Source of the DNA: Karstenula rhodostoma CBS 690.94
Lineage: Eukaryota; Ascomycota; Dothideomycetes; Pleosporales; Didymosphaeriaceae
Length of the DNA: 20,992 nt
Assembly (NCBI GenBank): GCA_010093485.1
Contig: MU001493.1
Coordinates: 2,996,058-3,017,049, forward strand
Direction of reading: 5' to 3'
The number at the start of each line of letters is the position of its first letter. The stretch's first letter is position 1. The notes under the pieces are model-generated. The model was given only the letters and a program-made list of their open reading frames with translations. It was not told where the DNA came from and made no database searches. Shown one piece after another: positions 1-10,110 of this stretch. A program made the translations under genes and the position numbers.

Positions 1-2
1 AC

Positions 3-29
3 CCTAAAGTAAAAGAAAATTACTTTAGG
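3..29. repeat. Perfect 10-bp inverted repeat (short hairpin)
   Basis: Positions 3-12 (cctaaagtaa) and 20-29 (ttactttagg) are exact reverse complements around a 7-base A-rich spacer. The hairpin overlaps the left copy of the ~50-bp sequence that recurs at 7788-7835; the right copy has lost most of the symmetry. It could be a structural end feature of a repeat unit or chance in AT-rich DNA. Confidence 0.5.
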
Positions 30-54
30 CTATTTTACTCCTATTTATATAAAA
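8..54 (+). repeat. Left copy of a ~50-bp direct repeat
   Basis: This segment resembles 7788-7835 in the same orientation. An exact 13-base block (agtaaaagaaaat) and an exact 15-base block (cctatttatataaaa) occur in both, separated by 19 bases here and 18 there, with partial identity between. The two copies flank the minus-strand relic and the RecQ-like relic, so they may be the ends of one repeated unit of about 7.8 kb. After RIP the original identity cannot be judged. Confidence 0.55.
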
Positions 55-299
55 CCTAAGTAGGCTATATAATCTAATAGTATATAATACTATCTAGGAG
101 TATTTCTTAATAATTTCTATAAACTAGGTTAAAAAATATTATACTACTATTAGTCTTAATTAGGAGTGCTTTAGGGAAAATAAATAGATTCTAGTTAATA
201 TAATCTAGATTATTAAGCTTATTACTAAGGTCCCTATTATAACCTAACTAAGATAATTAGATTAAGTATATAGTATATTATACTACTAGAATAGTTAAG

Positions 300-2200
300 C
301 CATATTTTCTAATATACCTCTACTAGCTAAGTAATACCCTAGACCTCTAATAGTATAATAGTTATCTAAGGGGAAGATAGATAACCTACTATATCTAAAT
401 ATATATCTAAGTTTAGTATTACTAAATTAGTATACTTACTAGATTCGTCTAAAAAATAGGATATTAAGCCTATAACCTAACCTATAAATTATCTATATCT
501 ACTCTAGTCTATACCTATAATAATACTATTATATTATCTCCCCTATTAATATTATTATCCCTATATTTTATTATTATTACTATTATTATTATACTGCTTA
601 TCTATAAACCCTATACCGCGTCCTTTTAAATCTACTTCTATACTCTAACTATATACTACCTTACTACTACTTTCCTGGCCATTATATATAGTTAGTATCT
701 ATATTTATAAAATTGGTAGGAAGATTTATAGAAAGAAGTTAATAGGGTTTATTTCGTTCCTATCTCTAAGCTCTAATAAGAATATAAAACTAGAAGGTAT
801 CTATATCTATTCTATATATACTAGAAATAGTATCTCTATCCTCTATAATAATACTATAATATCTCTATTATAATCCCTTATAAGCTTGGCCTATTAACTA
901 ATTAACTTCTATATTAATTACTTCTTAATCTACTTATTAGGTATACGTCCCCTAGGTATTAAGGTAAAGATACTAACTAAATTAAATATTATCTTAATTA
1001 TATTCTACCTTATTTTCTAGTCTAATATATTTCTAAATATTCTCTATATATCTTTATCGCGACTCTTATTAGGTATCCTTCTAAGGTCCTTAGTAAAGGT
1101 AATCTTAAATAGTACCTCCTTTATAATATCTCTATAGTTTCTTCTATATACCCTAGTCTCTTACTCCTAACTATAAAACCTTTTTACTAATCTAATAAAG
1201 TACTTATATAACTAATCTAGTATTTACTATTAATATATAAACTTAGTAATACTATTTACCTATATTTTCTATATATTAAAGAACTAGAACTAAAAATTAA
1301 ATACCTTATTATTTAATAGAATACCCTACTACTGCCCTTTATTAGTACTATCTATTAGAGTGCTAGGGGATATATTCTAGTAGTGGGATAAAACTAATAT
1401 AAAATCTAATACTCTATTTTAGAATAAGATACCCTTATTTACTAGGACTTTAAATAACTTTCTTTTATAGTAATATTATCGCGCCTATATAAGCCTAATT
1501 ATCTACTACTTATAAAAGGTATCTATAGACCTAACTACTATACCCCTACTAATAAACTTAGTAATTATATTAACCCTAATACTAGGCTATTTATAGTAAT
1601 AAGACCTATATTAATATTTCTTATTTAATTTACTATTAGGTACCTCTATATACTCCTAGTCCTGTAAGTTTATAATAGTATTAATTAGGCTATAATTTAA
1701 ATTATTAACTAGCGCCTTATTTATAGCTAGTATACCCTTTTTAGTAGCACGCTTCCTCTTCCTTTATAGTATCGCGGAGTATCCCTTAATTACCTTAAGC
1801 TATTATTCTTATTATTATTGGCTAAGTTTGTTTTCTTTCTATCCCTCCTTTTCCTTAAATTACTTACTATTATTACCTTTCTATACCTATCTACCTCCTG
1901 GCCTAGCTATATCTTTATCCTATTAATCTAGATTTTAATATATTATATTAACTATCTTCCTTATCTTAGCTTTAGGAATATTAGTAATTATTTAATATAG
2001 TATATTCTCTAGCGTTTATATAACTAATATACTTATCTAGCTAAAGCCACCCTCCTCTATAGTATATATATATAAGTATATATTCTAGATTCTATTATAT
2101 ACTATTAATATAATATTATATTTATTACTTAGCTCCCTATTTATTACCTCTACTAGCTATAGCTATAAGAGGCTAGTAAGGGTATAGAAAGAAGCTATAG
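300..2200 (-). pseudogene. RIP-killed relic of an unrecognised nuclear-type protein
   Basis: One minus-strand frame can be read from about 2.0 kb down to about 0.3 kb with only TAA/TAG interruptions; checks at 1754, 683 and 449 fall in the same frame. Going N to C, it shows a glycine- and charge-rich start (near 1900-1950), a stretch of former CAA/CAG codons (polyglutamine, near 1796-1822, one CAA still intact), a basic KRKRATKKG segment (near 1741-1765) that would suit a nuclear localisation signal, and then a long region rich in basic and hydrophobic residues. I recognise no catalytic motif or family. Q-type stop codons are common, so the coding claim is weaker than for the helicases. It lies head-to-head with the RecQ-like relic about 200 bp away, which would suit a shared promoter. 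The 3' end is uncertain and might run off the left edge of the window. Confidence 0.4.
1796..1822 (-). repeat. Former polyglutamine (CAA/CAG) tract
   Basis: On the minus strand, in the frame of the surrounding relic, one surviving CAA is followed by a run of TAA and TAG codons broken by one GAA. CAA and CAG become TAA and TAG under RIP, so the tract most simply reads as Q-Q-Q-Q-E-Q-Q. Confidence 0.5.
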
Positions 2201-2400
2201 TAGTAGTTAGGTTTAGGGAATAGTTATAGTTATAGTTAGGAGTATAAAAAAAAAGGTAGTAAAGGAGAAAAGATATAAGCTTCTAGAGAAAAGGAAAGAC
2301 CAGCCCCTAAACTATATAGAATTACTAAGCTAATTTTAATCCTATAGCTGGATCCAAATCTCCCTTAATATAACTACCCCTCTAATCTAACTATAATCTC
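2200..2400. promoter_or_regulatory. Intergenic gap between two divergent relics
   Basis: About 200 bp separate the likely 5' ends of the minus-strand unknown and the plus-strand RecQ-like relic. It includes a purine-rich stretch on the plus strand (about 2245-2300). If both relics were transcribed as read, this would have held a bidirectional promoter. No specific element can be identified after mutation. Confidence 0.3.
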
Positions 2401-3902
2401 TAGAATATTTTCTATTAACCTTAAAATTTCTATTAATCTTTATCTTTCTCTATTATTATAAGTATTAACTATTCTATACTATATAAAACCTTATCTATAT
2501 TAATATAGAATATAGCCTTATTATTTATATATACTACTACTATTATATCCTCCTATTAGATATTAAATTATACTTTAGATTTAAGACCTATAAGGATATA
2601 TTTATTTAGTAATATAGAGAGGTATAGAAACTTATAGATAGTAAATATATATAGCTCTACTTATTATAGGATAATATAATCTAATTAATTATTTTATCTA
2701 TTACTTCTTCTATAGTTATTAGTAGTATAGTACTACTAATACCGGGTCTTAAGTATAATACCTATAGGATAATATTTAGAGGGGAGATAGTAAATATAAC
2801 TAAGAATATAAAGAACTACCTCTATATAATATATAGGGTTAGGAGTTATAACTTTAATATAAATACTTATACTACTACTACTAATATATAAATAATCTAC
2901 TATTAGACTATATTTTTATAATATCTCTAATTAAATAGGTAAGAATTATAGTACTTTAAAGTATAGTACCCTATACCTTAATCCTATATATCTCCCTTAG
3001 TAGTAAATACTAAGGATAAAGAGGAAGGCTAGTTTATAGAGATAGATATAAAGGTAGATATAGAAAAGGAAGGGAAAAGCTAATATATACTATATACTAT
3101 AGCTACTATTTACTATACTATAGTGGATTGGTTTATATTATAGATTAATTAAGTATAAGAGAAACTAGATAAGAATATTATTTACTAGTATAGTAAAGTA
3201 CTATCTACTACTAAGTATATTATAAACCCCTTTTTTAAATATATAAAGTTCTATAAAATTATTAGTAATATAGAGTAAAATATAGTATAGAACTATATAT
3301 ATCTAGCTATCTAGATATATCTAAAACTTACTCTTCTATAGGGTACTATAAAGAGTATATTTTAGGTTTAGTAAAATATAGTTATATATAGTACCTCCTA
3401 CTAGGCCTATATATAGGTTATATAGAAATATCTAAACTATATACCTATAATACCCCTTATATATTATTAAGACTTTTTAAACTATTATTATAATATAATA
3501 CTATCTATATTTACCTTCTTCTATTAAGTATTTAAGGTAGGTCTAGACTATCTACTAATACTAAAGGTATTAGAGATAATAGAAAGGGTATAGAAGGGTA
3601 TCTATATATATCTAGTAGAAGTAGATAGCCCTATTACTATAACCCTAACTATAGCCTATAATTACTAGACCCTAGCTCCTTTAGAATAGGTATATTACGA
3701 GTTTTAGCTGGCGCTTATATAGTAGACTACTAGTAGAAGTAACTTTAATCTAGCTATTATAATAGTAATTATATTTATTACTTTAGACCTATAAAAGTCT
3801 AGCTTTAAATAGGTATATAACTTTACTATAGATATATCTACGCTAAAGAAATACTACTATCTTATAGTATATTAGTACTTTTAGGAAATAATTATAATAT
3901 GG

Positions 3903-3965
3903 CTAGAAAAGAGAGATAAAGAGGAGGAAGAGAGAGATAAAGAAAAGGAAAAGGAAGATAAAAAG
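3903..3965 (+). other. Charged E/K/D/R-rich segment within the RecQ-like relic
   Basis: In frame 3 this stretch encodes almost only Glu, Lys, Asp and Arg (LEKRDKEEEE...). It is purine-rich on the plus strand and largely RIP-resistant because it contains few CA or TG. It marks a flexible or coiled-coil linker upstream of the helicase core and supports the reading frame chosen there. Confidence 0.6.
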
Positions 3966-4599
3966 AAGAATATAGAAGCTACTATAATAGCCCTAGCTAT
4001 AGATAATAAGGTAGATAATACTAGTTTAATAGTAGAAGAGGCTATACTATTTAGTAATACCTCTATTACTAATATAAAGGTACTAGTTAATAAGGGAAAT
4101 ATTTTAACTACCTTATAGAACTATAGCTAAAAGGCTAACTAGGAGCTAAGGGACTTTATCTATATTTACCTTAGTACTAAGTCCTATACCCCTATATTCT
4201 AGCTTATTACTATAGGGTATTACCTTAGTACCTTCTAGTATAGAGATATAATATAGAGCTTTATATAGTAGAATAATAATAATATTATTATTTATAGTAT
4301 TAAGATATTATTTAAGGAGTATAAGGATATAGTATAGATATTAGTCTAAAAGGTAAAGATATTATTTATTAATATTACTAACTATAGTAGTATTACGTCC
4401 CTACTACTAATCCCCTAGGATAAGATACTATATAACCTAGGTATCTAAGATAAGGATTACTCCCCTTTTAAGCTAAGTAACCCGCCTCTTAATAAGTAGT
4501 AAGACTATATAGTTAAGTAGGCCTTTACTACTATTAATACTAGTAAAGTGAAAATAATATCTAGTAATCTAGATAACTATATTAGTATAGATAAGTATA

Positions 4600-4790
4600 A
4601 TATAAAGGTAGGTACCCCTCTAATACCTATTATTTCTCTCTCCCCTAATTTACTTATTATAGATATAAGCCTTTCTTAATACTATTTTTCTATTTATCTA
4701 TTTTACTAATAGGTAGCCTATATACCTAATAGAGCTATTAAGTATTATATATAAAAACTTATCTACTAATAGTACTAGTAATTTATTTCT
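4600..4790 (+). other. Zone of frame change in the RecQ-like relic
   Basis: Upstream, the plausible coding frame has codons starting at positions divisible by three (for example 3123 and 4143). From roughly 4690 onward the coding frame starts at positions 1 mod 3 (for example 5341, 5611 and 6421). Either a one-base-class indel or an intron lies here. Both frames are free of TGA in this zone, and splice sites cannot be told apart after RIP, so the exact point is not fixed. Confidence 0.55.
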
Positions 4791-5432
4791 ATTTCTAGGC
4801 CTTATTATAGTTATACCCTACTACTATAAGGGTTATAATAAAGATAAGACTATTTATATAGTATACTATTACCTTTTATAATATATTAGCTCCCTCTTTA
4901 TCTAGTATATATAGCTTATCTATCTATTCTATTAGCTTATTACTATAACTATATTTACTAATAGTTTAGTAGTATTATACTACTATTATATATATAACTA
5001 CTATCTCTAGAGTAATAAGGTAGGGTATAGATAGAAGGATAGTTAATAATTTACTATATTTCTTAACTATATAATATAATAGATTATAGGGCTGGATATT
5101 AATATATTAATACTCTAGTATTTAATAATTACCTTCTAATATTAGTAGGATAAGGAGGTATCTCTACCCTATAGTATAAAGGTACTAATAGAAGAATAGA
5201 TAGAGGTAGCCTAGAAAGAGAAGTATAAGGAAGACTATAAGGTATAGATAGAATATATACCTACTACTATAATAGTAGTATATACTAAAGAAATATAGTA
5301 TATCTTTATATAAATATTTAGCTATAGTTAACCTAATATTTATATACACGTCTCCTATAAGTAGTATAGTTACCTCGACTTTAATATAAGTAACTTTAAT
5401 ATATAAGGGAATACTAGAGAGGAAAAAGAAGA

Positions 5433-5457
5433 AGGTAGTAGTAGTAGTAGTAGTATA
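5433..5457 (+). repeat. Short AGT trinucleotide run (former GGT tract)
   Basis: Seven in-frame units follow E-E: one GGT and then six AGT. AGT after T is what GGT becomes under RIP, so this was probably a polyglycine linker just before the RecQ core. Confidence 0.6.
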
Positions 5458-7787
5458 GACTAGCTAGTAGAATATATTACCTCGCGTGGCTTAGTAAATA
5501 TATATAAGCTATTTAGTAATAATACTCCTAAGGACTAGATACTATAGCTAGAGAGTAAGTAGGTACTAACCTTACTATTTAAGGGGGTTAGTGTAGTGGC
5601 CTATATTATACCTACTAGTGCTAGTAAAATAAATAGATACCTATTATCTATTATTACTCTAGAAAGTAACTATAGATAAACTATAGTTATTACTCTACTT
5701 ATTACTATATAGAATAATATTATAAGTAAATATTATAAGCTAAAGATCCGCGTTAGTATATTTAGAATAAAGTAGTTTTATAAATCTATATATATTATTA
5801 TTACTATACCTAAATATATTAATATAGATACCTTTAAGGACTTTATATACTAGTGGTATATAAATAGTAAGCTAGAGTATCTAGTACTAGATAAGTACTA
5901 CTATATTCTACTCCCTAACTACTAGTATTATAAAGATCTACTTAACCTCTATACTCTAGACTAATTTAGTATACTAATACTCCTACTCTTAGCTACTATC
6001 CTATTTAACTAGTAAGTATAAGTATATAGTATACTAGTGCTTAATAAGTATATAGAGGTTATATAGGAGCCTATTACTTACCCTAACCTATTCTATTAAG
6101 CTATTAAGCTAATAGAAAAGTAGGCTATAATATTAATAATAGTATCCTATATCTAGTATAAGCTATAGTAGTATTATAAGATTATTATCTTTATTAGTAG
6201 TTATATAGCCTATAAGGACCTCTATACTAATATAAATAAGTATAAAAAGTTATTTATATACTATAGAAAGATAATGGCTAAGGAAAAGGAGGTAGTATAG
6301 AATATATTTAATAAATATAAAAAAGGTATTATTTTTACTATAAGTATACTTACTACTAGGGCTAATCTTATTAACGTGGATATAGTTATCTATTTTAGGG
6401 TATCTAATAATAGTATTAACTAGGGATAGGAGTTTAGGCGGGTGGGATATAGTAAAAAGCCAGCTATTACCTATATTATATATAATAATAATATATATAT
6501 CTATATAGGTAAGCTTAATAACTATATAAGGCAGGTTATAGATAAAATAATACTTCTAGATTCTAATAGATCTACTTATATTTATATTATATTTAACTAA
6601 TACTTTAATAGGTAGATAAACTATACTATATATAAATCTAGAAAGTCCCTATATAGCTTCTATACTCCCTTTATCCTAAGTACCCTATTATATAGATTTA
6701 GGGCTAATATACCTAATATATCCTTATTAGTCTAGGCGTTAATACTAACCTTTTTTCTAATATATACCCCCTTATCTATATAAACTATAACTCCTTTATA
6801 AGCTATATTCTCCTCTATATTAATATCTTTATTTACTCCTATTCTACTATTAGTATATATATATATAGCCTCTATTACTATCTCTCCTACTCTAAGTAAA
6901 TATAATAGTCTACTCTATAGTAAGTATATATAAGAACCTTTCCCTCTCCTTTCCTCCTTATATTATAGTACTACTAATATAGTAAATAGGATCTAGTTCT
7001 CCTTTCCTAGTACTTACCCCTACTAATATAAAGATAAAGGTAGTATATATAATTTAAAAATATAAAGATATATATAATAGAGTAATCTAATATATCTATA
7101 ATATAGAAAAAATATTTAAATAGATCTATTATATAGTTTACTACTAGTATATAGATTTCTACTCCACGTATTTTATAATAGGCTAATTCTTTAACTATAC
7201 TAAAGGGTCCTATAGAGGCCTATTATAGAATAACTATATCTACTTACTATATAACTAAATAGATAATAAAGCCCTATTATATTACTACTATTTATACCTA
7301 CTTCTACTATATTTATATAATTACTAGTAAAACGAAGATAGTATATTCCTTAATAGGTAGAATAACTATACTATATACTAATATTAATATATACTATAAG
7401 ATCTCTAGATAGCGCTCTAGATAGTATATAATCCTACTAAGATATTATAGCTAGAATATATATCTCTAGCCAGTTATAATAGGTTAAAGATAGTAGACTT
7501 TATTATATACTTTTTATAATTTATATTTCTATATTTCTATAGCTATATTAGTTAGATACTATTAGACCTACTATAGTTTTATAAAACCTATTTTCTACTA
7601 GACTTATAGTAATAGCTACTAGTAGTAGAAAAGTAAAAATAGGTATATAAGTTTAAGGTAAAAAGGGGTAAGAGTCTAACTTAACTAAGGTTAAAGCTAG
7701 GTAGTAGTATATTTTAAACCTATAGTAATACTAAAATATCTACCTATAGACCCCCTTTTATATATAGTATATATCTCTATATATACT

Positions 7788-7835
7788 AGTAAAAGAAAAT
7801 AATTTAAGCTATTAAAAGCCTATTTATATAAAATA
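7788..7835 (+). repeat. Right copy of the ~50-bp direct repeat
   Basis: It matches positions 8-54 in the same orientation through two exact blocks of 13 and 15 bases at almost the same spacing. It lies just beyond the end of the RecQ-like relic. A TATA-box-like sequence follows about 50 bp downstream, so this may be the start of a long-terminal-repeat-like or unit-boundary sequence; no matching long repeat could be confirmed on the left side. Confidence 0.5.
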
Positions 7836-7881
7836 CTACCTAGATATAGAATTCTATATATAACCTTAGGACTAAGTAATA

Positions 7882-7900
7882 CCCTATATAAAAGGCCTTT
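7882..7900 (+). promoter_or_regulatory. TATA-box-like element with palindrome
   Basis: The sequence ccctatataaaaggc overlaps a perfect 10-bp palindrome aaaggccttt (7891-7900). It fits a TATA box, and a promoter of a vanished retroelement is possible, but such words are easily made in TA-rich DNA and no transcript start or gene follows it directly. Confidence 0.25.
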
Positions 7901-8769
7901 TATTAGTAGAGATATACTATCTCTATTACTAGAGTTAGTATCTCTTCCTTATTAGAGAGTAGTTAACCTTTAGTAGGTAATAGATAAGGTTATATATATA
8001 CTATTAAGCACTCTAAGTACTAGAGGAAAAAAGTTAATAGTAAGTTAGGTTAAGGTTATAAAGGGCTCTTAATACTTTAGAATTTTTAATTAAGTAGTAA
8101 GTAGGGAGTATAGATAATATTTAATAGAGATAATATAAATTTTATATAGTATAATAGAGTATTTTATAGCTAAGTCTAGTAGTAGCTTTATCTAAGAAGT
8201 AGATAACTCTTTTTTAGGGGTTCTTTTAATTAGTAGTAGTAGTAGTCTATATACTTTCTATTATTTATTAGAATATTTATATTTTTACTTTATATACTAA
8301 AGTTATTTATAAACTAGTAGTTTTCTAGTTAGCTTATTATAATAGATATTACCACTAGTTTAATAATATAGTACTACTAATTAAAGATATAAACCCTTTC
8401 TATCTTAATTATAGGTAGAGTAAATATAATATAAGAATATACTAAGTCTTAGGGGTAATAGAGCTTATATTAGGCTTATAGTAATTATTTTAATAACTAT
8501 AGAATAATAAAAATATAGGAAAAAATAATATAAATTCTAGGTTTAAATAACTACTTAGAATAGGTTTATAATATAGTATTCCCTTATATAATATATTATA
8601 TATATATTAACTAGACTCTACTAGTATAGTATATAAGCTAGTATAGATATATTTTTATTCTTACTATCTTTATTCTCCTTATTATATCTTAAATACTATA
8701 GCCCTTAATCTTTACTAAAATTCTAAACGAGCGACCCTTACTCCTCTAGTTTTAAAAATTAAAGGGATT

Positions 8770-9045
8770 AAAGGTATTTCCTATTATAAAGTATTATAAC
8801 TTTCTATTTTTACCTCCCCTTAGTTTATAAAATCTACTAGTATTTAATAGTACTATCTATAATATTACTTTAGTTTATAGAATTTATTAGTATTTAACTA
8901 GACTTTCTATTAGCTTATCTTAGTTTATAGGGTCTACTATTATTTAACCCTACTATAATTTAGTATAAATTTCCGTTAACTTATCTTAGTATATAGAATC
9001 TACTATAATTTTATAGAATACTATATTTTACCTCTAGAATTAAAA
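8770..9045 (+). repeat. 50-bp minisatellite, left array
   Basis: Units begin with ttagtttat at 8820, 8870 and 8920 (exactly 50 bp apart) and a longer, more diverged unit begins at 8986 with ttagtatat. A degenerate unit precedes 8820. The unit ends in an actttctattagcttat-type segment. The same unit occurs in opposite orientation at 9841-10110. Confidence 0.8.
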
Positions 9046-9523
9046 CCTTTAAATTTCTAGAGATTTATAGTATTTAGTACTTATTACTCTATATAGGCCT
9101 CTATTACTTATATCACTTCTTTCTTAAATTTATTACCTAGAGTACCTTAATATTATTATCCCTAACTATATTATTATTTCTAGCCATAGTCTCTAACCTA
9201 AACTACTTATATTTAAGTTATTATTAGTCCTCCTCCTGGTACTTCTAATAAGTAAATATACGCTAAAGCTATTTTAAATTTAAAGTCTAGATTACTTTAT
9301 TATTATATTTAATTAAATTAATAGGCTCTAGAGTATACCTAATAATATATAAGTTCTTAAGAGACTCTATTAAAAATATTACTTCTATATTAAGAATAAC
9401 TTACTTAAGAAGTAATAGTAAAAGTAAAAAATAGTAAATAACTTTCTATTATTAGTATACTTAGTATTATAGTAATTAATTTCCTTATTAGGTTTACCCT
9501 TATTTAGGGTTATTTAAGTTATA

Positions 9524-9580
9524 TTAGTTTATAGAGTCTACCGGAAATTAATTAATATAACTTCCTATTAGCTAGTTATC
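9524..9580 (+). repeat. Isolated copy of the 50-bp minisatellite unit
   Basis: The start ttagtttatagagtctac and the end cttcctattagct match the left-array unit in the same orientation, with a diverged middle. It lies alone between the two arrays. Confidence 0.6.
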
Positions 9581-9840
9581 GAATAATATATTAGCCCTAT
9601 AAGGAAACCAAGCTCTATAACCTTTATAGTAAATTTAGGGCCTCCTTAAGAGCTATATATATTACCCCTATTTAGTATAAACTATTACTAATTCGCGTTA
9701 ATTTATAATAGTATTAATAGTATTACTATTTATATTATAGAAAGTAAGTATCTATTATACTAAGTATAAGAAAGTATTAAATATAAAGGCTTTAGAGTTT
9801 TTAATAATAGTCTTAGTAAAGTTAGTAGTTACTAGTAAGG

Positions 9841-10110
9841 TCTTTAGTTAATAATATACTTTATAAATTAAGGTAAGCTAATAGAAAGTACTATATAATA
9901 CTAGTAGACTCTATAAACTAAAGTAACCTTCTAAAATATACTATTAAATACTAGTAGATTCTATAAACTAAGGGGAGATAAAATATTTTTTAAATCTTTA
10001 TACTAGTATACTCTATAAATCGAGACGAGCTAATAGAAAGTATTATTAACTACTAGTAAACTTTATAAATAGAGATAAGTTAATAGAAAGTTCTACTATA
10101 CTAATACTAA
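9841..10110 (-). repeat. 50-bp minisatellite, right (inverted) array
   Basis: Reverse-complement units end at 9871, 9921, 9971, 10021 and 10071, exactly 50 bp apart. The reverse complement of 9860-9985 aligns closely with 8806-8931, so the two arrays form a long imperfect inverted repeat with a centre of symmetry near 9395. As in other satellites, the array is non-coding. Confidence 0.8.

Larger units (their letters stand above)
2400..7700 (+). pseudogene. RIP-killed RecQ-family helicase, telomere-linked helicase (TLH) type
   Basis: RecQ helicases are ATP-driven 3'-5' DNA unwinding enzymes; long RecQ-like copies are typical of fungal subtelomeres. Codon frame 3 reads from about 2400 to about 4680 with a His/Tyr-rich start (near 2523-2640), a VDWF segment (3123) and a charged E/K/D-rich stretch (3903-3965). 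Frame 1 then reads to about 7.7 kb with the helicase core: Walker A PTSASK, from PTGAGK (5611-5628); motif II DKYYY, from DECHH (5890-5904), followed by ILLPNY; motif III LLLATI, from LSATLP (about 5986-6002); and motif VI QEFRRVG..KKPA, from QEFGRVGRSGKPA (6427-6465). A Pro/Gln-rich C-terminal extension may run to about 7.7 kb. That gives about 1,400-1,770 codons, in the size range of TLH proteins rather than short RecQ enzymes. The frame change near 4.7 kb could be a lost intron or an indel. Family call is strong; TLH subtype and both ends are inference. Confidence 0.82.

Noticed and set aside
1..8. Telomere repeat (CCCTAA) at the left edge
   Set aside because: Only one copy (accctaa) occurs, with no tandem run; in C/T/A-rich RIP DNA this is expected by chance.
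6600..7790. Minus-strand gene opposite the RecQ C-terminal extension
   Set aside because: All minus frames read as stop-dense, repetitive text without motifs, while the plus frame continues a Pro/Gln-rich extension in phase with the RecQ core.
7788..8180. Long terminal repeat of a retrotransposon with TATA box
   Set aside because: No second copy of the several hundred bases after 7835 was found in the window and no gag/pol relic lies next to it.
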